A stretch of DNA of 64,000 nucleotides from an uncultured Polaribacter sp. Its GTDB lineage: Bacteria; Bacteroidota; Bacteroidia; Flavobacteriales; Flavobacteriaceae. Shown here piece after piece: positions 34,790 to 43,342 of this stretch. Under the pieces are notes generated by a model that was given only the letters and a program-made list of their open reading frames with translations, was not told the DNA's origin and ran no database searches. Position numbers and translations under genes: made by a program. Numbering within the stretch: position 1 is the stretch's first letter; each line of letters begins with the position of its first letter. The DNA lies in the NCBI GenBank assembly GCA_947497755.1, contig CANMHT010000006.1:62001-126000 (forward strand). Direction: 5' to 3'.

Positions 34790-35600
34790 TTTCAGTGTTT
34801 TTTAGAGCGTTAATTTCTTCTTTGTCTAAGTTGATAACAACATAAATGTGTTTTAGATTACTCATGTCATTAAACAGGCGAATATCAATTGAGTTTCTGT
34901 TGTCAATACTTTGTATAGTGCCAATAAGTATTCCTTCAGGGAAAATAGTGGACTTTCCTCCAGTGATAATAGTGTCTCCAACTTGAATGGCCGCTTGTCT
35001 TGGAATGTCTTCTAGTTGTACAGTATTGTAATCTTTTCCATTCCAAATTAAGGTACCAAAATGATTGCTGTTTTTTAAACGTGCATTAATTTTACTATTG
35101 CTATTTAAAATGGATTGTACTCTAGAATAATTTGTGCTTGATTTTTCTGTAATACCAATAATTCCTTTGCTGTTAATTACTGCCATTTCTTTAGAAACAC
35201 TTTGATTACTCCCTTTATCAATAAGTAAATAATTACTTGGTTTGTGGTAGCTATTTCTAATTATTTTAGCCTTAGTGTAAATATATTTTTGATGATACTT
35301 TACAGTATCAACTACTAAGTAATTACCTAAAGAATCTTTTGGAGAAGTGTATTTTTCTAATAAGTTCTTTAAGTGTTCGTTCTCAGAAGCCAATGCTTCA
35401 TTTTGTGACTTTAAATCAAAATAATCAGACAATTTTGAAAAGCGTTCGTAAAAGCCACCAGTAACATTGTTGGCAGAACTTACAAACTTACTTTTGTGAA
35501 AATTGTTATTGTTTATTGTAAGAAAAAGCGCAATTGCTTGTAGCAACAAAAAGAACAGAAAATATTTATACTTCTGGAAAAAATATATGAGTTGTTGCAT
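34782..35600 (-). CDS. mreC: Rod-shape-determining protein MreC
   Basis: A 272-residue bitopic protein: membrane segment at about 12-30, a coiled coil at about 58-85 (DLKSQNEALASENEHLKNLLEKY), then two beta-barrel domains with SKGIIGITEKSSTNYSRVQ and GDTIITGGKSTIFPEGILIGT. The C-terminal segment keeps the family pattern LKHIYVV. It couples MreB filaments to PBP2 and RodA. It starts 16 bases after mreB. Confidence 0.94.
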   Translation of the reverse strand: MQQLIYFFQKYKYFLFFLLLQAIALFLTINNNNFHKSKFVSSANNVTGGFYERFSKLSDYFDLKSQNEALASENEHLKNLLEKYTSPKDSLGNYLVVDTVKYHQKYIYTKAKIIRNSYHKPSNYLLIDKGSNQSVSKEMAVINSKGIIGITEKSSTNYSRVQSILNSNSKINARLKNSNHFGTLIWNGKDYNTVQLEDIPRQAAIQVGDTIITGGKSTIFPEGILIGTIQSIDNRNSIDIRLFNDMSNLKHIYVVINLDKEEINALKNTENE

Positions 35601-35616
35601 TTGCTACCAAAGTCTA

Positions 35617-36645
35617 TTATTTCATTAATACACTTTTGTATTTTTCAATCTCTTTAAGAGCAATTCCAGTACCACGTACTACTGCTCTTAACGGATCTTC
35701 TGCAACATACACAGGTAAATCTGTTTTTCTAGAAAGCCTTTTATCTAAGCCACGAAGCATAGAACCACCTCCAGCTAAATAGATTCCTGTATTATAAATA
35801 TCTGCAGCTAATTCTGGTGGAGTTTTAGATAAAGTCTCCATTACGGCATCCTCAATTCTTAAAATTGATTTGTCTAATGCTTTAGCTATTTCTCTGTAAG
35901 AAACTTGTACTTGTTTTGGTTTTCCGCTTAATAAATCTCTACCTTGAACTAACATATCCTCAGGCGGAGCATCTAAATCTTCCGTAGCAGCACCGATTGT
36001 AATTTTTATTTTTTCAGCAGTAGTCTCTCCAACATATAAATTGTGTTGAGTACGCATATAATACATAATATCACTGGTAAATAAATCTCCAGCAACTTTT
36101 ACGGATTGATCACATACGATACCTGCTAAAGCGATCACTGCAATTTCTGTAGTTCCTCCACCTATATCAATAATCATGTTTCCTTTAGGTTCCATAATAT
36201 CAATACCAACTCCAATTGCAGCAGCCATTGGTTCGTAGATTAAGAATATTTCTTTTGCATTCATATGTCTACCCGAGTCGATTACTGCTCGTTTTTCAAC
36301 TTCAGTAATTCCAGACGGAATACAAATAACCATTCTTAATGCAGGTGGGAAAAGCTTCTTTTTAATAGATGGAATTTGTTTTACAAATTCTTTAATCATT
36401 TCTTCTGAAGCTTGGAAGTCAGCAATAACTCCGTCTTTTAACGGACGAATTGTCTTGATATTTTCATGGGTTTTTCCTTGCATCATATTAGCTTCCTTAC
36501 CGGTAGCAATAATTTTTCCGCTTACTCTGTTTCGGGCGACTATTGATGGACTGTCTATTACTACTTTACCATTGTGAATGATAAGTGTGTTTGCAGTACC
36601 TAAATCGATAGCTATATCTTCCGTCATGAAATCGAAAAAACCCAT
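35617..36645 (-). CDS. mreB: Rod-shape-determining actin MreB
   Basis: Actin-like ATPase that guides side-wall synthesis. The 342-residue protein has IDLGTANTLI (phosphate 1), the IDIGGGTTEIAVIAL phosphate 2 motif, the EPMAAAIGVGIDI segment and the adenosine motif LAGGGSMLRGLDKRL. It opens with an amphipathic stretch MGFFDFMTEDIAI suited to membrane contact. It heads the operon; a minus-strand TAGCTTTG (36691-36684) upstream is a plausible -7 element. Presence of the full set predicts a rod-shaped cell. Confidence 0.97.
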   Translation of the reverse strand: MGFFDFMTEDIAIDLGTANTLIIHNGKVVIDSPSIVARNRVSGKIIATGKEANMMQGKTHENIKTIRPLKDGVIADFQASEEMIKEFVKQIPSIKKKLFPPALRMVICIPSGITEVEKRAVIDSGRHMNAKEIFLIYEPMAAAIGVGIDIMEPKGNMIIDIGGGTTEIAVIALAGIVCDQSVKVAGDLFTSDIMYYMRTQHNLYVGETTAEKIKITIGAATEDLDAPPEDMLVQGRDLLSGKPKQVQVSYREIAKALDKSILRIEDAVMETLSKTPPELAADIYNTGIYLAGGGSMLRGLDKRLSRKTDLPVYVAEDPLRAVVRGTGIALKEIEKYKSVLMK

Positions 36646-36734
36646 AAAATTATCCTTTGTTTTTAAATTTTGCTGTATCCTTACAAAGCTACTAAATTTC
36701 TCTGTTCAAATACAGTTTATTTTATAGTTATTTT

Positions 36735-38261
36735 TTAGTGTTTAAAATGGCGTGTTCCAGTTAAAACCATTGAGATAGTATTCTCATTACAATAATCAAT
36801 ACTTAATTGATCTTTTATAGAACCACCAGGTTGAATTACACTCGTAATTCCAGCTTTTCCAGCAATTTCTACACAGTCTGGAAAAGGGAAAAAGGCATCA
36901 CTCGCCATTACCGCTCCTTGTAAGTCAAAACCAAAATGAGTTGCTTTTTCTATTGCTTGTCTTAAAGCGTCAACTCTACTGGTTTGTCCAGTTCCACTTG
37001 CCAACAACTGATTGTTCTTTACAAGTACTATTGTATTAGACTTGGTATGCTTACAGATTTTAGAAGCAAATAGTAAATCATTTAACTCATTATTTGCTGG
37101 TTTAGTATTGGTAGCGTATGTTAAATCTTCAAGAGAATCTGTTTTCGCATCTTTATCTTGAACTAATAACCCATTTAATGCAGTTCTAACATTTTGAGTT
37201 GGTAATTCAGTGCTTTTTTGTACTAATAAAACTCTGTTCTTTTTGCCTTTTAATATGTCTAAAGCTTCATTCGTAAATGACGGGGCAATAACTACTTCAC
37301 AAAACAATTTGTGAATTTCTTCTGCAGTTTCAGCATCAATTTCTGTATTGGCAATTAAAATTCCGCCAAAAGCAGAAGTAGGATCACCAGCTAAAGCATC
37401 TAAATAAGCTTGCTTTATTGTACCTCTTTGAGCAAATCCACAAGCATTGTTGTGTTTTAAAACTGCAAAAGTTGGTGCTTCTCCAATAAACTCATTCATT
37501 AGGTTAACTGCGGCATCAACATCTAGTAGATTGTTATAGCTTAACTCTTTTCCGTGTAATTTATCAAACATTGCGTCTAAATCACCAAAAAAGTACCCTT
37601 TTTGATGTGGGTTTTCTCCATATCTTAATGTTTTAGAAGTAGTTTCACTTGCTTTAAACACTACTTCGTCTTCATTAAAATAATTAAAGATGGCAGTATC
37701 ATAATGAGAAGAAATGTTAAATGCTTTTGCTGCTAGTTTTTTTCTGTCTGAGATTGTAGTGGCACAATTATTCTCTGAAATTAAAGTTAAAAAATCTGCA
37801 TATTGTTCCATTGAAGAAATAATAACAGTGTCTTTAAAGTTTTTAGCGGCAGCTCTAATTAAAGAAATTCCTCCAATATCAATTTTTTCAATAATATTTT
37901 GTTCGCTAGCACCAGAAGCAACTGTTTTTTCAAAAGGGTATAAATCTACTATGACTAAATCTATTTGCGGAATGTCAAATTCTTTTAGTTGAGAAGCATC
38001 ATTTTCGTTGTCTTGTCTGTTTAAGATTCCTCCAAAAACTTTTGGGTGTAAGGTTTTAACTCTTCCTCCTAAAATAGATGGGTAAGAAGTTACATCTTCA
38101 ACAGGAACAACATCAATCCCTAAGTCTTTAATGAATTTTTCTGTTCCTCCGGTAGAGTAAATGGTAACATTTTGTTCGTTTAGCTTTTTTACAAGCGGCT
38201 CTAATCCGTCTTTGTGAAATACAGAAATTAAGGCAGATTTAATAGTTTTTGTGTGGTTCAT
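36735..38261 (-). CDS. purH: Bifunctional AICAR transformylase / IMP cyclohydrolase
   Basis: Performs the last two steps of purine synthesis, formylation of AICAR and ring closure to IMP. The 508-residue protein has an N-terminal MGS-like cyclohydrolase domain (ISVFHKDGLEPLV, IYSTGGTEKFI, GGRVKTLHPKVFGGIL) and a C-terminal transformylase domain (LRYGENPHQKGYFFG, KHNNACGFA, FFPFPDCVEIAGKAGI, QPGGSIKD). I chose ATG 38261 (MNHTKTIKSAL) over an in-frame start 7 codons upstream. It is 89 bases upstream of mreB, and whether the two are co-transcribed is open. Confidence 0.95.
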   Translation of the reverse strand: MNHTKTIKSALISVFHKDGLEPLVKKLNEQNVTIYSTGGTEKFIKDLGIDVVPVEDVTSYPSILGGRVKTLHPKVFGGILNRQDNENDASQLKEFDIPQIDLVIVDLYPFEKTVASGASEQNIIEKIDIGGISLIRAAAKNFKDTVIISSMEQYADFLTLISENNCATTISDRKKLAAKAFNISSHYDTAIFNYFNEDEVVFKASETTSKTLRYGENPHQKGYFFGDLDAMFDKLHGKELSYNNLLDVDAAVNLMNEFIGEAPTFAVLKHNNACGFAQRGTIKQAYLDALAGDPTSAFGGILIANTEIDAETAEEIHKLFCEVVIAPSFTNEALDILKGKKNRVLLVQKSTELPTQNVRTALNGLLVQDKDAKTDSLEDLTYATNTKPANNELNDLLFASKICKHTKSNTIVLVKNNQLLASGTGQTSRVDALRQAIEKATHFGFDLQGAVMASDAFFPFPDCVEIAGKAGITSVIQPGGSIKDQLSIDYCNENTISMVLTGTRHFKH

Positions 38262-38593
38262 TTTTGTTGTGTTGTTAAACACACAAAACTAGTAAAACTT
38301 AAAGGTTATTACAATAGTAATTTATCTAAAAATATGTAGACTATTGAAGTTCTATTTTGGTCTTGAAATTGTTAACTAAGCTAGTGTAGTTTTTATATTT
38401 TTTTGAGTAAATCTCGTTTTTTCTAGAATTAGAAAACTTGTTAACAAAGATGCTGAGGATGCTGTTTTGTTTCTTCATCGTTTAGGGGGATTAATGATTA
38501 CAAAAAATAGTTTGTTGCTATATGTTGGAAACAAACTTAAAGAAAAAAAAACTAAAAAACAATACCCAAAAATATTTTTTTGAGATAGTAGCT
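38262..38593. other. 332-base gap between purH and the GAF gene
   Basis: No RNA gene, repeat or terminator is evident. It probably holds the purH promoter. The only frame of note is a 45-codon minus-strand one (38478-38341) starting MKKQNSILSIF and ending FKTKIELQ, with a reasonable start but no recognisable family. I regard it as possible but unproven. Confidence 0.3.
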
Positions 38594-39046
38594 TTACAAA
38601 ATTTGAGAAACTTTTTTACAAGTAAACTCTAGTAATTCCTCATCATTTTGAGTAAAAATATTGGCTGTATGTGAGTCAATATCAATTTGACCAATATTTT
38701 CACCATTTACAAAAATAGGAATTACAATTTCTGATTTTACTTTCCAACCACAAGAAATATAATTGTCTTGTTCACTAACATCTTGTACTACAAAATTTTC
38801 ATTACTTACAGCAACTTGGCCACAAATTCCTTTGCCAAAAGGGATAATTGTATGCTCGGTTGGTTCTCCGGTAAATTGAGCTAATTTAAGTTCGTTTTTA
38901 TCTCCATTTTTAAAGTAAAAACCAACCCAATCGTAATAAGAAATTTCTTTTTCTAAATAATCACAAATAGCTTGTAATTTGTTTTCAGTTGTTTGGTTGT
39001 TCTCTACAATTTGAGTGATATTTTCTTTTAGGTTTTCTAACTGCAT
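38594..39046 (-). CDS. GAF domain protein, free methionine-R-sulfoxide reductase-like
   Basis: A 150-residue single GAF domain. It has the family blocks WVGFYFKNGDKNELKLAQF, IPFGKGICGQVA, DNYISCGWKVKSEIVIPIF and IGQIDIDSHTANIFT. In E. coli fRMsr three Cys matter (84, 94, 118). The second and third are kept here, in GKGICG and YISCGW, but the first position (before IPFGKG) is Thr/Ile rather than Cys, and the usual DAASNSE segment is GWKVKSE. It may reduce free Met-R-sulfoxide by a changed route or may be a ligand sensor. It diverges from xrtF. Confidence 0.8.
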   Translation of the reverse strand: MQLENLKENITQIVENNQTTENKLQAICDYLEKEISYYDWVGFYFKNGDKNELKLAQFTGEPTEHTIIPFGKGICGQVAVSNENFVVQDVSEQDNYISCGWKVKSEIVIPIFVNGENIGQIDIDSHTANIFTQNDEELLEFTCKKVSQIL

Positions 39047-39130
39047 GATTATTTTTAAATTGAATTATTAGAAATACTTATATTTGTTAAGCGTTTAAAT
39101 AATGAAGTTACAAAATAACTAAATTTTGCT

Positions 39131-39667
39131 TTGAATAAGTATAAAAAAATTACTGTTTTTCTGATTAAGTTTTTCGGAACTTATTTCTTGTTGTTCGCAA
39201 TTTATGCTGCATACTTACATAAGAGTCAGATAAAAGAAAATGGATTTCAATGTTCTTCGTTAACAACTAAGGTTGCAGATCAAACGGTGTCGTTATTAAA
39301 TACTTTTGGTTATCATGTTACAAGTATTCAACATAGCGAAGAAATGTCTGTGAAATTATTGGTTAGCGGTCAATATGTAGCTAGAGTTATAGAAGGTTGT
39401 AACTCGATGAGTATTATTATTTTGTTTGTGTCATTTATTATTGCTTTTGCTGGGCCAACTAAAAATACGATTCTGTATGTAATTATTGGGAGTTTAATTA
39501 TTTATGGAATAAATATTTTAAGAATTGCATTTTTAACAATGATGCTGTACAAATATCCACAAGAGCAACTGTTATTGCATAATTTGGTGTTTCCTGCAAT
39601 TATATACGGAACCACTTTTTTATTATGGATTGTTTGGGTACAAAAGTTTTCACATTATAAGAAATGA
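39131..39667 (+). CDS. xrtF: Exosortase family protein XrtF (TTG start)
   Basis: A membrane cysteine protease/transpeptidase-like enzyme of the exosortase family, flavobacterial type F. The 178-residue protein has about five membrane segments and the catalytic triad-like residues Cys90 in VIEGCNSMSI, Arg131 in NILRIAFLT and His150 in LLHNLVFPAIIYG. The start is TTG at 39131: no in-frame ATG exists before residue 72, and a stop lies 15 bases upstream. Exosortases cut a C-terminal sorting tail and probably attach the protein to another molecule; substrates for this type are not known. It overlaps the next gene by 4 bases. Confidence 0.9.
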   Translation: MNKYKKITVFLIKFFGTYFLLFAIYAAYLHKSQIKENGFQCSSLTTKVADQTVSLLNTFGYHVTSIQHSEEMSVKLLVSGQYVARVIEGCNSMSIIILFVSFIIAFAGPTKNTILYVIIGSLIIYGINILRIAFLTMMLYKYPQEQLLLHNLVFPAIIYGTTFLLWIVWVQKFSHYKK

Positions 39668-40101
39668 GTAAGCCAATAAAATACATACTAGTTTTTTTAC
39701 TCTTTTCATTACTTTTTCTGATAAGAGCTTTTGAAAGTGAGTTGTTTTATGATCCTTTAATTAAGTATTTCCAAAATGATTATTTGTATACCAAAATTCC
39801 GAAAATAGATATTTGGAAAATGGTAGTGGATACCTTATTTAGATATACCTTAAATTCTTTAATATCCTTAGCAATTATTCATCTTATTTTTAATAAAAAG
39901 CGATTTGTAAAGTTTGCTGGATTCTTTTTTATGTTGGCTTTTATGATATTGATTCCAATATTTGTGTACTTATTAAGAGAAGAGTTTGAAGCAGGTTATT
40001 TGTTTCCATTTTACATCAGACGATTCTTAATTCATCCATTATTTTTATTGCTCTTGTTGCCGGCATTTTATTATCAAAAATTAAATAAAAATAAATTTTA
40101 A
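39664..40101 (+). CDS. Exosortase F system-associated membrane protein
   Basis: A 145-residue protein with about four membrane segments and conserved polar loops (IRAFESELFYDPL, DTLFRYTLNSLISLAIIH, LREEFEAGYLFPFYIRRFLIHPL). It matches the small family found only next to XrtF in flavobacteria. Its ATG overlaps the xrtF stop (ATGA), so the two are translated together and probably work as one complex. Function unknown; the many Arg/Glu pairs at membrane edges suggest a structural or substrate-guiding role. Confidence 0.85.
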   Translation: MSKPIKYILVFLLFSLLFLIRAFESELFYDPLIKYFQNDYLYTKIPKIDIWKMVVDTLFRYTLNSLISLAIIHLIFNKKRFVKFAGFFFMLAFMILIPIFVYLLREEFEAGYLFPFYIRRFLIHPLFLLLLLPAFYYQKLNKNKF

Positions 40102-40142
40102 TATTTTCTTAAGAGAATAGATTGTAACTTTGCAATTACTTT

Positions 40143-40547
40143 ATGAGAAAAATCGTACATAAAATAACCTCAATATTAATGGCAGTGATAGTACTGCTTT
40201 CTACCATGTCTTTTACGGTAGAAAAACATTATTGTGGTGATTTTTTAGTAGATGTTTCTTTTATTGGTGAAGCAGAAAAGTGCAATATGAATGCAAATAA
40301 AGCAGCACTAATGAAAAAGAAAAACTGCTGTAAAGATGAGGTGCATCATATAGAAGGGCAAGATGAACTGCAAAAAGATAGTTCTAATAAGTTAACTTTT
40401 GAGCAACAAAAAGCCATTATAGCTTTTGCTTTTTCGTACCAATCTTTATTTGTAGACTTTACCAAAGAGAAAAAATATTACCACGATTTTTCTCCACCAG
40501 ATCTCGAAAGGGACTTTCAGACATTATACCAGACTTTTTTGATTTGA
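40143..40547 (+). CDS. HYC_CC_PP family protein
   Basis: A 134-residue secreted or membrane-anchored protein with the hallmark motifs that name the family: HYC at 29-31 (EKHYCGDFLVDVSF), a CC pair at 62-63 (KKKNCCKDEVHH), and PP in HDFSPPDLE near residue 118. Residues 5-25 are a signal or anchor segment. The His/Cys pattern suggests metal binding, most likely copper. It lies directly upstream of a TonB receptor and an HMA protein, as in other Bacteroidota. A TAACTTTG element (40125-40132) ends 10 bases before the ATG. Confidence 0.85.
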   Translation: MRKIVHKITSILMAVIVLLSTMSFTVEKHYCGDFLVDVSFIGEAEKCNMNANKAALMKKKNCCKDEVHHIEGQDELQKDSSNKLTFEQQKAIIAFAFSYQSLFVDFTKEKKYYHDFSPPDLERDFQTLYQTFLI

Positions 40548-40621
40548 TTTTTATAAGAATTACAACAGCCTAGCTCTTCTTACTTGAGGAGCAAGAAGTA
40601 TAATTTTTATAAAATAAAACA

Positions 40622-42862
40622 ATGAAAAAAATAATAATCAGTATGCTATTACTGATACCAATGATGTCGTTCTCACAACAAGAATTAAAGGGAATGATTA
40701 TGGATAAAGAAAATCCAAAAGATAACCTAGGTGTTTATGGAGCAAATGTTTATTGGCTTGGTACAAAAGTTGGAACTGTAACCAATGAAAAAGGCTGGTT
40801 TACGATTCCGTATAAAAAAGAGTATAAAAAATTAGTAGTAAGTTTTGTAGGTTATAAAACAGATACGCTAACAATTACTAGTTTAAAAACAATTCACCAT
40901 TTTCTAACTCCAGAAGGACAATTGGACGAGGTAGTTATCACTAGCGACAAAAAGTCAATTCAAAAATCGTTCTTAAAAACTCAAAATACATTTACGGTAA
41001 ATAAAGATGAGCTATTAAAAGCTGCTTGTTGTAATTTATCTGAAAGTTTTGAAACAAATCCATCCATTGATGTAAGTTTTTCTGATGCCTTAACAGGAAC
41101 AAAACAAATTCAAATGCTGGGTTTAACGAGTCCGTATTTGTTGTTTAATCAAGAGAATATTCCTTCAATTAGAGGAGCGTCTCAGGCTTTTGGATTAACG
41201 TTTACACCAGGAACTTGGGTAGAAAGTATTCAGATTACCAAAGGAGCTGGAAGTGTAATTAATGGCTTTGAGAGTATTTCAGGACAAATTAATGCAGAAT
41301 TGGTAAAACCTTTTTCTGATAATAAGTTATTTGTAAACGCTTATTCTTCTTTAAATGGTAGACTTGAACTAAATACCCATGTAAATCAGAAATTGTCAGA
41401 GAAATGGCAAACTGGGTTATATGTTCATGGAAATTATAGAGGAGAAAAGTTTGATAACAATAATGATAATTTTTTAGATGCTCCAATTGCTAATCAGATC
41501 AATGTGATGAATAGATGGCAGTATACCAATGCAGAAAAAGGATGGATTAGTTTTATCAATTTTAGATATTTAAAGGATAAAAAACAAACAGGAGAAATTA
41601 ATTTTAATCCTTCTGTAGATAAAGGTAGCGGAACAATCTGGGGAAGTGAGATTGAAACTAAAAGATTCGAAACTTCAGCCAAAGTAGGATACGTTTTTCC
41701 TGAAATGCCTTTTCAAAGTTTTGGTTTGCAATTAGCATATAGTAATCATCAGCAAGATTCTTATTTTGGGTTACAGGTGTATGATATTGAACACCAAAGT
41801 TTTTATGGAAACTTAATGTTTAATTCCATAATTGGTGATACAAGAAATAAGTTTAAAACAGGAATTAGTTTTGCTTATGACAAGTATGATGAGTTGGTAA
41901 ATATTACCAATTATAATAGAAATGAAGATGTTGTTGGAGCCTTTTTTGAATATGCTTTTGACAATCTAGATAATTTTAGTTTTTCAGCTGGATTAAGAAT
42001 AGATAGCCATAATTTATTAGGAACGTTTGTAACTCCAAGATTACACTTAAGATATGTGCCTTGGGAAAATGCTGTTCTAAGAGCATCAGTAGGAAAGGGG
42101 AGAAGAAGTGCTAATATTTTTGCAGAAAATCAGCGTTATTTTGCGAGTTCAAGACAAATAAATATTGACAATGTTGGTGGGGAAATCTACGGATTAAATC
42201 CTGAAATAGCTTGGAATTACGGAATGTCTTATTTGCAAAAGTTTAATTTATTTGAAAGAAAAGGTGATATTACTTTAGATTTTTATAGAACAGATTTTTC
42301 AAATCAAATTGTGGTTGATTTAGAAGACCCGAGAGCAATTTCTTTTTACAATTTAAATGGAAAAAGTATTGCAGATAGTTTTCAATTAGAGGTAAACTAC
42401 GAATTGGCAGATCGATTAAATTTAAGAACTGCTTATAAATATTACGATGTATATACAGATTATAAATCAGGAAAATTTCAAAAGCCAATTCAAGCTAAAC
42501 ATAGGTTTTTTGCCAATATTTCTTATGATACAGAATTGACTTTAGATAACAAACAATGGAAATTTGATCTAACCTATAATTTAATTGGTAAACAACGATT
42601 GCCAAATACATCTTTTAACCCAGGAATATATCAATTGCCAGCATATTCTAACTCATATAGTTTACTAAATACTCAGATAACAAGAGTATTTTCGAAAAAG
42701 TTTGAGATGTATACTGGTGCAGAAAATTTAACAAATTACAAACAAAAAAATCCTATTTTAGCTAACGATAATCCTTTTGGAGCAAATTTTGATACAACAA
42801 TTGTATATGCACCAATCTTTGGAAGATCAATATATATGGGATTACGATTTAAATTAGATTAA
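40622..42862 (+). CDS. TonB-dependent receptor, probable metal uptake
   Basis: A 746-residue outer-membrane active transporter. It has a signal peptide (MKKIIISMLLLIPMMSFSQ), an N-terminal carboxypeptidase-regulatory-like domain (about 20-105, GANVYWLGTKVGTVTNEKGWF), the plug domain (about 110-235, IRGASQAFGLTFTPGTWVESIQITKGAGSVINGFESISGQIN) and a 22-strand barrel ending with FGRSIYMGLRFKLD. A CC pair (AACCNLSESFETNPSIDVSF) lies in the plug. Context between HYC_CC_PP and HMA proteins points to copper or a similar metal rather than a glycan; no SusD partner is present. Confidence 0.9.
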   Translation: MKKIIISMLLLIPMMSFSQQELKGMIMDKENPKDNLGVYGANVYWLGTKVGTVTNEKGWFTIPYKKEYKKLVVSFVGYKTDTLTITSLKTIHHFLTPEGQLDEVVITSDKKSIQKSFLKTQNTFTVNKDELLKAACCNLSESFETNPSIDVSFSDALTGTKQIQMLGLTSPYLLFNQENIPSIRGASQAFGLTFTPGTWVESIQITKGAGSVINGFESISGQINAELVKPFSDNKLFVNAYSSLNGRLELNTHVNQKLSEKWQTGLYVHGNYRGEKFDNNNDNFLDAPIANQINVMNRWQYTNAEKGWISFINFRYLKDKKQTGEINFNPSVDKGSGTIWGSEIETKRFETSAKVGYVFPEMPFQSFGLQLAYSNHQQDSYFGLQVYDIEHQSFYGNLMFNSIIGDTRNKFKTGISFAYDKYDELVNITNYNRNEDVVGAFFEYAFDNLDNFSFSAGLRIDSHNLLGTFVTPRLHLRYVPWENAVLRASVGKGRRSANIFAENQRYFASSRQINIDNVGGEIYGLNPEIAWNYGMSYLQKFNLFERKGDITLDFYRTDFSNQIVVDLEDPRAISFYNLNGKSIADSFQLEVNYELADRLNLRTAYKYYDVYTDYKSGKFQKPIQAKHRFFANISYDTELTLDNKQWKFDLTYNLIGKQRLPNTSFNPGIYQLPAYSNSYSLLNTQITRVFSKKFEMYTGAENLTNYKQKNPILANDNPFGANFDTTIVYAPIFGRSIYMGLRFKLD

Positions 42863-42864
42863 AA

Positions 42865-43245
42865 ATGAAAAAAGGTTTATTAATTGTGTTTGCAGTATTA
42901 ATGACAATGACTGTAAATGCTCAGAAAAAAAAGAAAAATGCAAAAGTATCTATTGAAGTAGATGGTGTTTGTATGATGTGTAAAAAGCGTATAGAAACTG
43001 CGGCTTTAAAAACAAAAGGTGTGAAATTTGCTAGTTGGAATGTGAAAACACATGAGCTTAGTATGATTATTGACGAGCGAAAAACAGATATTAAAACTAT
43101 CCAGAAAAAAGTAGCTTCAGTAGGTCATGATACCAAAGCAATTAAAGCAACAGATGAAGCGTATAATTCAGTGCATCCTTGTTGTAAATACCGAGATATT
43201 AAGATTGTAGAAGATCATAAAAACGAAGGAAAGAAAAAGAGTTAA
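42865..43245 (+). CDS. Periplasmic heavy-metal-associated (HMA) domain protein
   Basis: A 126-residue secreted protein. Residues 1-20 are a signal peptide (LMTMTVNAQ). The HMA fold follows, with metal-binding Cys36-x2-Cys39 in GVCMMCKKRIETAALKTKGV and the typical beta-alpha pattern to about residue 95. A second CC pair lies near the C-terminus (HPCCKYRDI), then a Lys-rich tail. It likely carries copper or a similar soft metal to or from the receptor encoded 2 bases upstream. A strong terminator follows. Confidence 0.9.
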   Translation: MKKGLLIVFAVLMTMTVNAQKKKKNAKVSIEVDGVCMMCKKRIETAALKTKGVKFASWNVKTHELSMIIDERKTDIKTIQKKVASVGHDTKAIKATDEAYNSVHPCCKYRDIKIVEDHKNEGKKKS

Positions 43246-43272
43246 TCTTTCATTTTAATGAATAAAATAACG

Positions 43273-43300
43273 ACCCTCAAGAATTTCTTGAGGGTTGTTT
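43273..43300 (+). terminator. Terminator after the metal-handling cluster
   Basis: ACCCTCAAGAA (43273-43283) pairs perfectly with TTCTTGAGGGT (43285-43295), followed by a short T-rich run. Confidence 0.8.
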
Positions 43301-43342
43301 TGTTAAGTGAAATTTTACCTGTTCGAAGAATGTAATATTGTT

